A DNA stretch of 64,000 nucleotides from Linderina pennispora (Eukaryota > Kickxellomycota > Kickxellomycetes > Kickxellales > Kickxellaceae). The notes under the pieces are model-generated. The model did not search any database and was not told where the DNA came from. It saw nothing but the letters and a program-made list of their open reading frames with translations. The translations under genes were made by a program, and so were the position numbers. The stretch spans positions 1,550,001 through 1,614,000 of the forward strand of contig NW_024468249.1 of the NCBI RefSeq assembly GCF_002104995.1, in the 5' to 3' direction. Below are positions 9,775 through 21,618 of this stretch, piece after piece (positions within the stretch are counted from its first letter, which is position 1; each line of letters opens with the position of its first letter).

Positions 9775-11416
9775 ATGCCGTTCACCAAGGTCCCCGAGTA
9801 CTCTGCCAAGCACCCAAAGCCCGCTGACATCACGTACGAGTACGGCACCGCTGGTTTCCGCACCATCGGCGAGAACCTCGAGAGCACAGTGTTCCGCGTC
9901 GGGCTCTTGGCCGCGCTGCGGTCGCAGAGCAAGCAGGGCCAAGTAATCGGCGTGATGATCACTGCCTCGCACAACCACGAGCGTGACAACGGCGTCAAGC
10001 TCATCGATCCGCTGGGCGAGATGCTGCAGCAGTCGTGGGAGGCGTATTGCAGCAAGCTGGCCAACGCAGCCTCGGACGCCGACGTGCAGTCTGTGCTTGA
10101 GGAGGTGGCCCGTGCCGAGAAAATCGACACGTCGATCAAGGCCAAGGTGGCTTATGCGCGGGACACACGGCCCAGCGGTCCGCTGCTGCAGGGGGCGCTC
10201 GAGGACGGTCTCGAGGCCCTGAACGTCGAGGCGACCAACTACGGCATCATCAGCACGCCGCAGCTCCACTACATTGTGCGCTGCCTCAATACCGCCGGCA
10301 CCAGGGCCGCATACGGCGAGCCGACGGAGACCGGCTACAACGCCAAGTACGGCAGTGCGTACCTGCGCCTGGTCGAGGGCAAGGAGAAGCCGACCACCCT
10401 GCACATTGACGCTGCCAACGGCGTCGGTGCCCCGCAGGTGCGCAAGCTGGCCGAGTCGATCAACTCGCCGTACTTCAACATCGAGGTGCACAACCACGAC
10501 ACCGAGACCCTGGGCAAGCTCAACATCGACTGCGGTGCCGACTACGTCAAGTCCAACCAGCGCCAGCCCGCTGGTGTGACACTGATCCCCGGCGGCCGCT
10601 ACTGCTCGTTTGACGGCGACGCCGACCGCATTGTGTTCTACTACGCCGACGAGGCCGGCCGCTTCCACCTGCTGGATGGCGACAAGATCGCGACGCTGGT
10701 GGCCACGTACTTGCGCGATCTGGTCAGCGCCGCTGGCATCACCGACCTGGAGGTCGGCGTCGGTGCAGACCGCGTACGCCAACGGCAGCTCCACCAGCTT
10801 CATCAAGGACTCGTTGAAGCTGCCCACCGTGTTTGCAAAGACCGGCGTCAAGCACCTGCACCACGAGGCCGAGAAGATGGCCATCGGCGTGTACTTTGAG
10901 GCCAACGGCCACGGCACCGTGCTGTTCAACCCGTCGGCGGTTACCGCCCTCACCAATGCCACGCCAACGTCGCCTGCCCAGGCTGACGCGATCGAGCGTC
11001 TGTGGGCGCTGCGCGATCTCATCAACGAGTCGGTCGGTGACGCCATGTCCGACATGCTGTTGGTCGAGACCATCCTGATCTGCAAGCAGTGGACGCTGGC
11101 GGACTGGGATCAGGCATACACTGATCTGCCCAGCCGCCTGCTCAAGGTCGTCGTCAACGACCGCTCGGTCTTCCAGACCACCAACGCCGAACAGACCCTG
11201 ACGTCGCCCGCGGGCCTGCAGGACGTCGTTGATTCCATCGTCGCAAAGTTCCCCAAGGGCCGCTCCTTTGTGCGCCCGTCGGGCACCGAGGATGCGGTGC
11301 GCGTCTATGCCGAGGCTGCCACTCGCCACGACTGCGACCAGCTTGCCTACACTGTTGCCGGTGCTGTCTTTGACAAGGCTGGTGGTCGCGGCGAGCGCCC
11401 GGCCGAGTTCCTGTAA
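9775..11416 (+). CDS. PCM1: phosphoacetylglucosamine mutase, one frame break
   Basis: Converts GlcNAc-6-phosphate to GlcNAc-1-phosphate, the step before UDP-GlcNAc for chitin, N-glycans and GPI anchors. Seen: the alpha-D-phosphohexomutase active-site motif ITASHN (catalytic Ser), the substrate and metal motifs including DGDADR (Mg-binding Asp), a central GVYFEANGHG motif and the phosphate-binding loop RPSGTED near the C-terminus. An extra base near 10762 breaks the frame between LEVGV and VQTAYANGSS; both sides are strongly conserved, so it is one gene of about 546 residues. Convergent with the LRR gene at 11640. Confidence 0.93.
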
Positions 11417-11639
11417 ACAAAATCCATTGCCGTTATCTCAAGCTATCTTGGTTGCATATTCTTTCTATACATGTAACAAGGAACCACTATTTCATCATGT
11501 TTCTCGCGCACCAGCGGTGTTGCAGCCACTGTGTATCGCGCCATCGGAGAGCGAGATGCTCTCCGCCTGATTGGCAGGAAATTGTGCTAGTTTTACATCA
11601 GACATCCAAAAAAACATAAAATGCGAGGCTTTGCCTTCA

Positions 11640-13390
11640 CTAGACAGGAATGGATCTCGCCGAGCCTGTTGTAGAGCCAACGGTCGAGTCATGTGCAGAT
11701 GGGTTGGAGGTGGCTTTGGGCAGTGGCAGCGTGGACCCGGCCCGGAACGATTCTGGCAGCGCATTCTTGCTGGCAATCCGGCAATGCCTGATGTGCGGCA
11801 TAAACTCGCATAGCTTGCGCAAATGCGGCAGGTCAGCCTCCTGTATGTCGTCTACAATCAAATATCGCAGCATGCTATGTCTGCCCCACGGCTCAAACAT
11901 GCCAGGCGTAATCGTCGTGCCCACGGCTCCACCGCGCACACATACCTTCAGCGAATGCAGGTTCGGCAGCGTGGCCAGGAGCTGCACCAGCGCCGGGAAC
12001 GTCATGTATACTCCGCACAGCGACAGCTCCTGCAGATTAGCACATACCCACGGCGAGCTGGCGAGCTTGGGCGCCCAGTACTCCCAGCGCCGGGATTTGC
12101 GCAGGCTGAGCATCTTCGGTGGCTCGAAGCGCGTCGCCTTCCAGACAAACCCGTCACTGAGCATTTCGCCAATGGGCGAGATCTGCTGGACCACATGCAG
12201 GCGACGCAGATGCCGCAGGCCCTTCAGCACCGCCTCCAGCCCCGAGTTGTGGATCTGCCGCTCGGTCGGCGTCTCCGGCTGCACCATCAGGACCTCCAGG
12301 TTCGGGCACGCCTTGACCACCTGGTCGCATTGCGCATTCGTCATCACCGATGTTATCAGGCCGCGCAGGTCCGGCCACGAGTGGAGCACGAATTCCTCCA
12401 ATACGCTCTCGCATTGCGCCAATGGCGTCGAATTGCACCGGATCATCAGCCGGGTCAGTTTCGGCAGCGACCGCGGGTTCAGGCACCCGAGAACCGGCAG
12501 CGTGTCGTTGGCGTCGATCCCCAGACACAGCGTCTCGATGGACGACGGGTAGCACAGCTGCTTCGATAGCAGCTCGACGTGACCTGCCGGGATCCGGTCG
12601 ATCCGCAGTTCGCGCAGATTCGGCTGGGTGCGTAATACAGACGCGTAAAACACGCCCAGCTCGTCCGGCTGGTACTGCATCCGCAGCCTCGTGAACCCAT
12701 CCCCCTGGATCCCCTGCAACACATTGTAATCGCCCAGCAAGTGCGCAAACCTCCGCCTGTCGCCTTCGCCCAGATCGCCTGTATACGAGACCGACAGATC
12801 GTTAATGCGGCCCGCCGACAGCGCCCACTTGGCCACATCCCGCCATGGCAGATACGAGTTGTCCACGGTCAAGGGTCGTCAGCTGCGGCATGTTGCGCGC
12901 CAAATCGACAATCCGGATATCCACCGGTGTGAACAGAAACCGCACCGCCAGCGTATGCAGCGCCGGCCACTCGACCTCCAGCCAGGCGCCGATAATCGCC
13001 ACTTCGCTTGGCGAGTCCAGCCAGCCCGGCACCTCGCGCCGCCCGTGCCGTGTCTGGAAGTTTATCTGCCTCACGTGCTGCCTGTAGTGCTTGTGCACAT
13101 GCTGGGCCACTGCCTCCACTTTGCTAAAGTCGTATACATTTATTGTCTCCCAGAGCAGCGGCGCTACCAGCGCGCGCCAGCTCTTCGACACCTTGGGAGA
13201 GGCGTCGCCGCGACTGCGTGTCGCTGTAGAAGGCGACGCGCTTGTATACCTGGGACGACAGCTTCATGTAGTTTGCGTAGGATGTGTGCGATTTCAGCGA
13301 GCTGTGGTGCGAGGATTTGCCGGGGCTCGATGCTGTTGCCAAGGACGCTGTGGTGGTGGGTGTGGATGCTGTGGATGAGGAACGGGACAT
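11640..13390 (-). CDS. F-box-like leucine-rich-repeat protein, two frame breaks
   Basis: About 580 residues. The N-terminus is Ser/Thr-rich. It is followed by a segment like the second half of an F-box (VSKSWRALVAPLLWETINV), which in fungi usually links a substrate-binding LRR array to Skp1 of an SCF ubiquitin ligase. The rest carries irregular leucine-rich repeats (for example LRELRIDRIP, LPKLTRLMIR, LRRLHVVQQ, LQELSLCG, LHSLKVCVRGG, LRYLIVDDI). Extra bases near 13196 and 12870 change the frame; skipping them gives SKVSKSWRALV and LTTLTVDNSYLPW, which read as one protein. The classical first half of the F-box is weak, so SCF membership is inference. The ATG at 13390 is preferred; one lies three codons upstream. 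Confidence 0.68.
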
Positions 13391-14654
13391 GCTGTGCAAT
13401 TATAGATAGGAAAAAGTGTAGAGAAATAGCTGAAGGAGGAGGCGTGGTATGTTTAAAAAATGTCGACAAATTTGGCGAGGACTAAGGAATTTGAAAAGAC
13501 AAAACGATCGACAACGCAGTTGGAACTGAGGGATGTGCAGCAAAGAAATTAGGGATCACGCCTGTTGGTACACTTGACTGTTGGTACGCTTGACTGCTGG
13601 TACACTTGAGCACGGTCGCTCCGTAAAGCCAGGCTGGAATGGAGAAATTAGGTAAAGACTGAGGACTTGCTAGACAGAAGGGAGAGGAAGAGAGCGTCGT
13701 GGGACTGCAAGGCAGATTTCTGCTCGCAGCGAGGCGCTGAATAAAAGAGAAATTCCCAGTCGGGAAGAAATAAAAGTAACATTTTGCAAAAGAAAACTTG
13801 CTGCTCCCCATCCCTTTTTTGGGACCAGTTTTCGCTTTTGCACAAGCGACAGACCGCCAGACTCCCATGACGGCCACGCATGATGCATGCAGCCTGGCCC
13901 ATTCGGAGGACCGGTCTGTCGCTTGTGCATCCCCTTGGTCCAACAAACAAAGCCAATGCTGAAGCGCTCATCAGGAAGAAATAAAAGTTTTTTACCTGGT
14001 TGCATCCACATTACGCCAATTCGATTCAGATGAATGTGACAGCGCAGCGCACCTCCCCATGTCTCTGTGGCGAGGGATTGGAAATTGTAAACACTGACTG
14101 GCATTTAGCAGAGCTGTTTACCCTTACAACAACAACAGCATCGCAAGACCTCCCCCCTGGCCTGCCGTTCCAAGATGCCGCTGGGACAATCTGCACACTG
14201 GAGGGTGTATTCCCGACTCTCGCCACCTTTGGGATTGTTTATTTTATTCCTGCCTCCGTTGACTGAATCGCACTCGCATTCACCATGCAATGAATATGAT
14301 GTGCCAGCACATACGCTCGGCTGCCCTACACAGCCTCCTCCTCCCCTCCCCCATCACAGTATCAAGGGAGGGATGTTGTGGTTTTTCGTTTTTCTACTGT
14401 CTTTCAATGCAGTAATTGTCGCATATCCCTCCCCTTCCCCCTCTGCGAACCGCACCGCAGCTCGGTCCCACTCCGCAGAGCTGCAATGCGGGTGACAATT
14501 CACTGTGAAGCCACTTCAAGACATGGCAGCAAAGAGCGCTGGCGCATATTTGACCTGTGGCGAATGTCTCCAGACTGCTTTTCTGCCCGCTTCCGTGTGT
14601 GGAGGCGGTGTCATTTTTATACAGAAATCCAATTGTCAACATGTAGTCCAATGG
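13391..14654. other. 1.26 kb intergenic interval
   Basis: No gene seen. Near 13570-13610 there is a short imprecise tandem repeat (tggtacacttgact-like, three copies). The rest is 5' flank of the LRR gene and 3' flank of the ABC transporter. Confidence 0.5.
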
Positions 14655-17152
14655 CTACAGAGTCACCACATCCAGCTCTTGCTGCACCGCTGCGAGCCGT
14701 GCCTGCAGACTGGCAGCCTGCGCGCGCTTCGCCTCCAGCAGCCTTCGTAGCTGCTCGATTTCGTGGCCCGCGATTGTAGATAGCGCCAGCGCGAGCCTGC
14801 ATCCGCCGCCACAAACTCGCTAGCATTTCCCAGCTGTGGCGACAGATCCGGTGGCGAGCTCGACTGCGAAGAATCCGTGGTCCCAGCGTCAGTCGACAGC
14901 TGCACGACATCCCACAGCACGCCACTCGACGCCATGTCGGTCTCCCACGACTCGGTGGTCTCGGTCTCCGGGTGGCTCTCCTCGGAGATGCTGTGGATGC
15001 TCAGGCTGGTGCTGATGGTCGGCAGTGAGGTGGGTGCCTCGTTGACAGCCGAGGCGCAGAAGGAACGTGTGGTACTTGTAGAGCGCCGGGCGGTGCGAGA
15101 TTGTTATCAGGGTGACGCCCAGCCGCTTGGCGTGCTCGTACATGAGCCCCTCGACGTCGGCGCTGACTGCGCTCGTGCACTCGTCAAGCACAGCGAACCG
15201 TGGCAGGTGGTAGAAAAGCCGGGCCAGGTTGATGCGCTGCTTCTCGCCGCCGCTCAGTACATCCTTCCACTCTTTGCGCGCACCCAATCCGCCTTCACGC
15301 GACGGCAAGTACGCCAAATGCACTGCATGCAGGACCTCCATTAGCTCCTCGTCGGTTCGGCCCAAGAGCCTGCATCTGGGCATGCGTGTGCGGGTAGATT
15401 ACCTGGTCGCGCAGGCTGCCAAGACGATAGGTACGGGCGCTGCGGAATGTAGATGATCTCTGACGGCTCCGGGCGCTCAACCTGTGCCTGCAAATGCCGG
15501 CCACAGCCCGCTCAGCACGCGCAGGACCGAGGTCTTGCCGACGCCATTGGGGCCAGCAATCATCCAGTGCTGGCCGCGACGCACCTCCCACGTCAATGGC
15601 CTCACCAAGCAGCTCGCCCGAGATGTTCGGATCCATGCTAGGCGCAGCAATCGGCACGCTGGCAAACCGCACGCCGTCAATGTCCTCGATATGTCACGCC
15701 TCTAATATCTGCCAGCGAGAACTCGGGCAGCTTGGGCTGTTCATCGTCGTCAGTCTGCTCGGGCTTCTCGTACTCATCGCGACGCATTGCGTGCAGGGTG
15801 CTGATGAGCGAGTACACACGGCTGGTGTACCCGGTCAGCTCCATGACTTCCTTGATCGAATACATCATGCGCCCACCGGCATCGGACAAATTGACCAGAA
15901 TGCGCTTGTTGGTGATAAAGCTCTGGGTGCGGAATCCGCCGTCATCGCCGCCACCACCGATGCCACTGCTGCCACCGCCGCCTATAGCTGGCCGCAAAAA
16001 GAACGGCAGTGCACAGACCAGATACCCGAATGCCGACCACGTATACTTGATCACCATATCCTCAAGCACAACATGCGAGATCTTGCGCTTGGCCACGCTG
16101 CGGGCGTGCTCGAGCAGGTTTGTGAGACTGAACTGCAGCTGCTCTTCCTCGCGCTTCTCGCCACGGTAAAATGCAATCTCCTCAGCGTTCGTAATAACCC
16201 GTGCGTGGTTGGCACGGAACTCGCCCTCAAGCTTGGCATGCGATGCAGCCATTTTGCCAAACGCCGGTGTCCATGCGCGCAAAAGACTGGCGGTGGCCAT
16301 GTACATGGCGAACATGCCGACGGTGCCGTGGAATCCAACTCCCCGGATCAGCTGGATATTGAATATGATTGTGTCCAGAGTCGGCTTTCCGAGGTTGGAA
16401 AGGAAGCTCGCGAGCTTGTTGCAGAACCGCGCAATATCGGTTGTGATGAACTGGTCCGGATTGGAGATGCGCCCGTCAAGCGTGAGCATCTTGTAGTAGC
16501 TCAGATGGTCGTTCAGATACAGGTCATGGACGTACTGCGTGAGCCTTGTGCGGAACGCCAGCGCCAGCTTCGACTCGAGGAACTTGATCATGCTATTGGT
16601 GTATGTCGCCGGAATTGCGATGGCGAACCACGACAGGAGGCCAGCCAGAAACTTGCGTCCATGCCCGCGTACCAGGTGCTTGACAATCTTGCCGTCCAGC
16701 TCCGCAACCACAACGCTCAGCCACGTACGCAGGACAAGGAATACCGTGTGCATGGCAATAATCAGCATTTCGCGGCTTGCCAGTGACGGAACCATGATCC
16801 GGGTCAGTGCGCGCAGCTGCGCAAAGAACGTGCGGTTCAGCTTGCCCGAGTTTTTCGCGCCCTGGCCTCTGTCGATCAGGGACGCAGGGAAGAACGGCGC
16901 GTCCTTGTCAAATCGCCGTTCGCGCTCGTCGCTCTCTGTCCATTGGTTGGAGTCGTAGGTGCCACCTCCACGCATACTGCGCATGCTGACTGTGCTCAAG
17001 GCGGCGGACAATGACATGCTGCGCTTGGCCTTTTCTGCGGTCTGGCGGTGCTGGATGTAGCTGTACAGGACCACCACTAGGGAGACCATTACTGCGCCTC
17101 CAAACTTTGCGGACGCCAGACCGCGAGCAGGCTTTGAATTCACAGCTGGCAT
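14655..17152 (-). CDS. peroxisomal ABC half-transporter (ABCD/PXA family), about seven frame breaks
   Basis: ABCD-family half-transporter that imports long-chain acyl-CoA into peroxisomes for beta-oxidation. Seen: residues 1-491 in one frame with an N-terminal hydrophobic anchor, the six-helix ABC membrane domain and the peroxisomal EAA-like motif NAEEIAFYRGEKREE. The ATPase domain follows, spread over shifted frames: PLTWEVRRGQHW, Walker A GPNGVGKTS, IIYIPQRPYLSLGSLRDQ, signature LSGGEKQR, Walker B with DECTSAVS, and the switch region TISHRPAL. After it comes a low-complexity stretch and a final heptad-like Leu/Glu/Arg/Gln coiled-coil segment. Frame changes fall near 15692, 15605, 15483, 15424, 15367, 15047 and 14790. 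Six fit one extra base; the last fits one missing base. Five cluster within 330 bases. A pseudogene cannot be excluded, but every catalytic motif is intact. Whether it is PXA1- or PXA2-like is not clear. Confidence 0.85.
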
Positions 17153-17791
17153 GACGAAACTAACTAGCTCTAGAGTTGTATTATAGTACAGAATAATAGG
17201 AGGAAGGGCGGTGTGGAGAAAAGTTATGTTTTTTTGCTCAGCTGGAAGCGGAAGCCTGCCCTAATGGCTGGGCGAGAAGAGGTCAATTTTGTGTTTGTTC
17301 CATGTGAAAATGCGCCCTGTCTGCGGGATAGCTGCTGTCCATGTGAGCATCGCACCTCACACTAAGAAAATTAAGCCGTCACAGGACCATCGGTTTCATG
17401 TGAAAATTTCCCTTTTTCCTTCCAAGTAGCTCCACAGCAGGACATTGCTTATGCCAGATGTTCTGACTTGCATCCTCCAGAATGCAGCCGCATGTGCTTT
17501 GGAGGCCGGACCGCAACCTCTGGCGAACAAGGACAAAGCTGTGGATCAATGCTGGAGAGTCTCCTGAAGCTCTGGCAGAGACAGCTTCAGAGTAGGGTTC
17601 GCACACACCCAGCTGCCCTCCCCCAAATATTTCCATACTCTTCTGCAAGTCCACTGTTCTGTGAAATGGAGAGCCGACTATTTGTGCAGCTGAGCCAGTC
17701 CAGCACCAATCCCTCTTTTTCCGATATTGCGATTTAGATAACCACTGCAATCCCACCAGAATGTCATCGGTGGCTGTTTTCAACAATCAGA
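17153..17791. promoter_or_regulatory. divergent promoter region, ABCD/HAD
   Basis: 640 bases between divergent genes. I see no gene and no distinct TATA box. Confidence 0.35.
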
Positions 17792-18934
17792 ATGCGCAGT
17801 CAGGCTGTGGGCACTTGTGCAAGGCGCTTGCTGGCCCAGCAGCACCGGAATCTACAGACCAGCACAGTTGCACGCAAGCAAACCTCCCCGCTGTCCTGGC
17901 ACCTGGACACCGCCGTGGCTTTTGATATCGACGGCGTGCTGATTAAGGGAAAGCGCACGCTGGACGAGGGCCGGCGCGCTCTGGAGATGCTGAACGGCGA
18001 CAACGTGTTTGGCAAGCGGATCCCGTTTGTGCTGCTGACCAACGGCGGCGGAGTCACAGAAGCAGCCAAGGCTGCAGATATCTCCAGGCGGCTGGGCGTA
18101 GAGATCAAGCCCGAGCAGGTGATTCTTTCGCACTCGCCGATGCAGGCGCTCGCAGAAAAGTACTCCGACAAGCACGTTTTGGTGGTGGGCGGTGTGCAGC
18201 ACCGGTGCGCGGAGATTGCACGCGGCTACGGCTTCACCAATGTCAGCACACCCAACGATATTGTTGCCTGGCAGCCAGCGGCCTGGCCGTTCATGAAGGC
18301 GCCGACTGACAAGATGCTGTCGCAGCCCCTGAGGGATTTCTCAAACGATCCGTTCTACGCCGTGCTGCAGTTCCACGACTCGTTCGACTATGGCCGCGAC
18401 CTGCAGATCGTCACCGATGTGCTGCGCTCGCGGGGCGGTGTCATTGGCAGCGAGTATGCCGACCATCAGGTCATGCCGCTGTATATGTCGAACCCTGACC
18501 TGGTGTACAGCAATGAGTACCCGCGGCCGCGCTTCGGCCAGGGTGCATTCCACACGTGCCTGCGAGCCATGTGGGCTGCATTGACGAATGGCAAGCCGCT
18601 CAACTACACCCTGTATGGCAAGCCCAACAAGGTGCAGTACCAGTACGCTGAGCGGGTCCTAGATAGAATGGCGTTGCAGGCAGCTCCCAATACCGACCTT
18701 GGGCAGGTGCAGGCGAAGCGCCGCGTGTTCGCCATTGGCGATAACCCAGCCGCTGATATTGCCGGTGCAAATGGTGCCGGATGGACCTCGGTGCTGGTTC
18801 GTACCGGTGTGTTCAGTGGCCCCGAAGGATCAAACGACCCAGCGAATCCTGCGCACCGTGTCACCGACCATGTCGAGGAGGCGGTCAAGTGGATTATCGA
18901 GTCCGAGGCCCGCCGTGCCCAGCAGTCAGCATAA
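17792..18934 (+). CDS. HAD-superfamily hydrolase, CECR5/HDHD5 type
   Basis: 380 residues, intact. HAD-type phosphatase of the CECR5/HDHD5 family (yeast YKR070W-like), usually mitochondrial; physiological substrate unknown. Seen: an Arg-rich, acid-free N-terminus typical of a mitochondrial presequence (about residues 1-30), motif I FDIDGVL (Asp45, Asp47), motif II around LLTNGGG (Thr), a substrate-cap region, and motif IV GDNPAADIAGANGAGW near residue 320. The C-terminus HVEEAVKWI is typical of the family. The gene is divergent from the peroxisomal ABC transporter. Confidence 0.9.
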   Translation: MRSQAVGTCARRLLAQQHRNLQTSTVARKQTSPLSWHLDTAVAFDIDGVLIKGKRTLDEGRRALEMLNGDNVFGKRIPFVLLTNGGGVTEAAKAADISRRLGVEIKPEQVILSHSPMQALAEKYSDKHVLVVGGVQHRCAEIARGYGFTNVSTPNDIVAWQPAAWPFMKAPTDKMLSQPLRDFSNDPFYAVLQFHDSFDYGRDLQIVTDVLRSRGGVIGSEYADHQVMPLYMSNPDLVYSNEYPRPRFGQGAFHTCLRAMWAALTNGKPLNYTLYGKPNKVQYQYAERVLDRMALQAAPNTDLGQVQAKRRVFAIGDNPAADIAGANGAGWTSVLVRTGVFSGPEGSNDPANPAHRVTDHVEEAVKWIIESEARRAQQSA

Positions 18935-19390
18935 CCTTTTTTTGTGGCGATGCATCTGGGCGGTTATGCAAGCACCCGTATTGGCCCGTAGAGATACAAT
19001 AGACGGTAGTGTCTACCACCATATGTAACTGCATGTGAACAGCAACATGGAGGCGTCTGGTGCAGGCGAAGAGCCGTCACCCACCCTTCCCCAGCCTTCC
19101 ATCCAAAGTTACGGGCATTCACGCCGGGCAAGTGGCACTGGCATTGTCCACGTTTCCCGGCGACAGTGAATGCCAGAGTATCCAGTGCGCGTGCCTCATT
19201 AATGCTTGCAACAGCCTGTCCCTTTGTGGAGAGGGCGATTCAGTGAATCGGCCCCAGTTGCTGGCGATTTACGCCCAAAAAGGCCCCGTCCTCAGCGCTG
19301 GGGTCGTCTTTCCTCTCCCTGGTTTGCACTGTTTTGTTTTTATTTCTGCCCAAACGCTTTATCTTGTTTTTTTTCCTAGTCACAACACAA
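18935..19390. other. intergenic interval before TOK-like gene
   Basis: No gene seen. The last 80 bases are T-rich leader directly before the ATG at 19391. Confidence 0.5.
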
Positions 19391-21115
19391 ATGGCCTCGC
19401 TGGACAACAAACGACCTGGGGACCCAAACAGCCTGTCGTCAGACATCAGCCGGTCAACGCTGGCCCGCGACACCAGTCCCATCCGCAGCGGCAGTTACCC
19501 GCTGAACCCCTACACACGACGGTAGCCTGGACCTGCCAGACCTGGACAGCGACGAGAAGCCCAGTCCCGTACCCTGCTCAAGTTTGGACCAGTGGTGGCG
19601 CATGAGCAGCGCACGCGACTCAAATACCGACAAGACGCGGATATTGCCATGCGCCGCCTGCGTGTCTGATGCCGGTCACTGGTGCTGTTTGTGCTGACCT
19701 CGGTCGAAGCGAACTGGATCCAGTCGGAGCCTGGGATTCACCGGCCGCCGCATCAACAAGGCCACGGGCTACGTGGTTGGGAACGCAATAGCGACGGTCG
19801 CTGGCATTTGGCAGCGCCCTGACGATTGCGTTCCGGCAGCTGGACATGTTCCGCAAGCATGCGTCGCTGACAGTAGCCATGGCGAGCCAGGTGCTGATCA
19901 ACCTGGTACTTGGCTCGGTGTGCATTGTAATCGGCGCCGTGTACCAGCGCAACGAGATCAACAACAACATCGTGTGGATTACACCCGAGTACGTGTGCGT
20001 GTACGTGGGTGCTGCCCTTGCGTACTTGCAGGCGGTCCTGCTGGTCATTGACTATATTAAAACCCCAAACTTCAACCAGCGCGGCCACGGCATGGGCGCA
20101 GCAATGCAAGGGGCGATCGGGCTCTCGAACCTGGTCAATATCTGGACCGGCTTTGGCTCGCTGGTGTTTTCGAAGCGTCGAGGATAAGAGAATCTGGCAC
20201 GCCTACAACAGCTGCTTTGACTCGTGGGTCGCAATGATCACCACTGGCTCGACAGTACTCACGTGGCAGACCAACAACAGCAAGATATTCATCTTGTTCT
20301 GGCTGCCCATCGGCCTGCTCATCATGTTTGTGTATTTTGTGTGCTTCGCCCGTGGCGTCATCGAGCGCTTTCGATGCCATACCGCTGCGCCGGATTCGCG
20401 AGGCCGAGGACCGTCTGAGAGCCGTGTACCGCGAGAAGCGCCGCACTGGTGGCAACCCCGACACGCCAAATGACAGGGTCCGCTGCCCTGGAGGCACAGG
20501 CGGCCAAGATGCATGCCGACCGCCAGCGCCTGTTCTTTTTTGTGTTCCTGGCCTTGCTGTTCGTTAAGATTGCCTCGTGGCTGCTGGGCTCGATCATCTT
20601 CACGCTAACGGAGCCCGGCTGGACGTACTGGGACTCGCTGGTCTTTACGTTCTTCAACATTCTGACGGTTGGCATGCAGGACCGCGTAGCATTCTCAGCC
20701 GCCGGCATGCCGCTCTACCACGCGTTTACCTACATCGACATACTAATCACAGCCGCCATTGACGGCGTCCTGTTCCATCTGCTGTACAACCTTGTGCCCT
20801 GGTCGCGGTACGGCGCCATGGCACAGGCTCTATTGGCGTCGGTCGCTGGCAAGGTGTTGCGTAAGCACCGGCCGGTTGGCGCCGATGATGTGGCCGAAGA
20901 GGAGAGCGCCACAGCCCAAGGAGCAGGACCATGGCTTTGAACTTGGCAGATCCATCGACCAGCTTGACGCGGTGCTGAATGCCGCGTCACAAATGCGCAG
21001 CCTTCTTGTCCAGAACTCGGCCACCTCTGCAGATGTCGCTGAGTATGACCGCTTGATCGAGGCTGCCGAGTCGCATCTCGATGACCTTGCCTTGGCGGAC
21101 AAGAAGTCGCAATAA
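19391..21115 (+). CDS. TOK1-type two-pore potassium channel homologue with altered filters, many frame breaks
   Basis: About 565 residues when the phases are followed through. Layout fits the fungal TOK family: a hydrophilic N-terminus (MASLDNKRPGDP), several TM segments (including VLFVLTSVEANW, VAMASQVLINLVLGSVCIV and VCVYVGAALAYLQAVLLVI), then two TM-pore-TM units. Unit one has FSKVEDKRIWHAYNSCFDSW, a pore loop with TTGSTV and a long TM. Unit two has an RLFFFVFLALLFVKIASWLL helix, GWTYWDSLVFTFFNILTVGMQD and another TM pair. A charged helix lies between the units and an acidic helical tail follows. The filters are not the canonical T(I/V)G(F/Y)GD in either loop, so potassium conduction is doubtful. 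Frame changes lie near 19520, 19568, 19670, 19735, 19805, 20177, 20380, 20466 and 20925; most fit one extra base. A pseudogene is the alternative. Confidence 0.68.
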
Positions 21116-21286
21116 GGCTGCCTGTAGTAGAATTTCTAGTAAAATAATACTATTATCTCATATCCCGCATCCGCCTCCAAGGCGCTCTGAGCTGAGAACC
21201 GAGATCGAGACCGCCAGGGACCCACGCGCCTGATTGGCTGGGGATCCAGAACCGGCGACCTCATCGCTCCTCTCGATCTCCCTATG

Positions 21287-21294
21287 TATAAAAA
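21287..21294 (+). promoter_or_regulatory. TATA box of TMA7
   Basis: tataaaaa about 87 bases upstream of the TMA7 ATG, followed by a T-rich leader. Confidence 0.55.
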
Positions 21295-21377
21295 TTTTTT
21301 AGCGATGGGCACGCTGAATTTCTTTTTCTTTTCAACATTCTTTGCTTTTTCTGTATTAATTCAAGAACTGACATTAG

Positions 21378-21575
<198 letters not shown>

Positions 21576-21618
21576 ATACCGGTTGTCTAAAGGTTTTGGA
21601 ATATATATCGAAAGTTGT

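Noticed and set aside
10755-10775. Programmed frameshifting at the AGM1 break
   Set aside because: No slippery heptamer or recurring motif across the break sites, and the breaks occur in many unrelated genes.
9769-11085. 438-codon open frame antisense to AGM1
   Set aside because: Same reason; the mutase motifs are on the plus strand.
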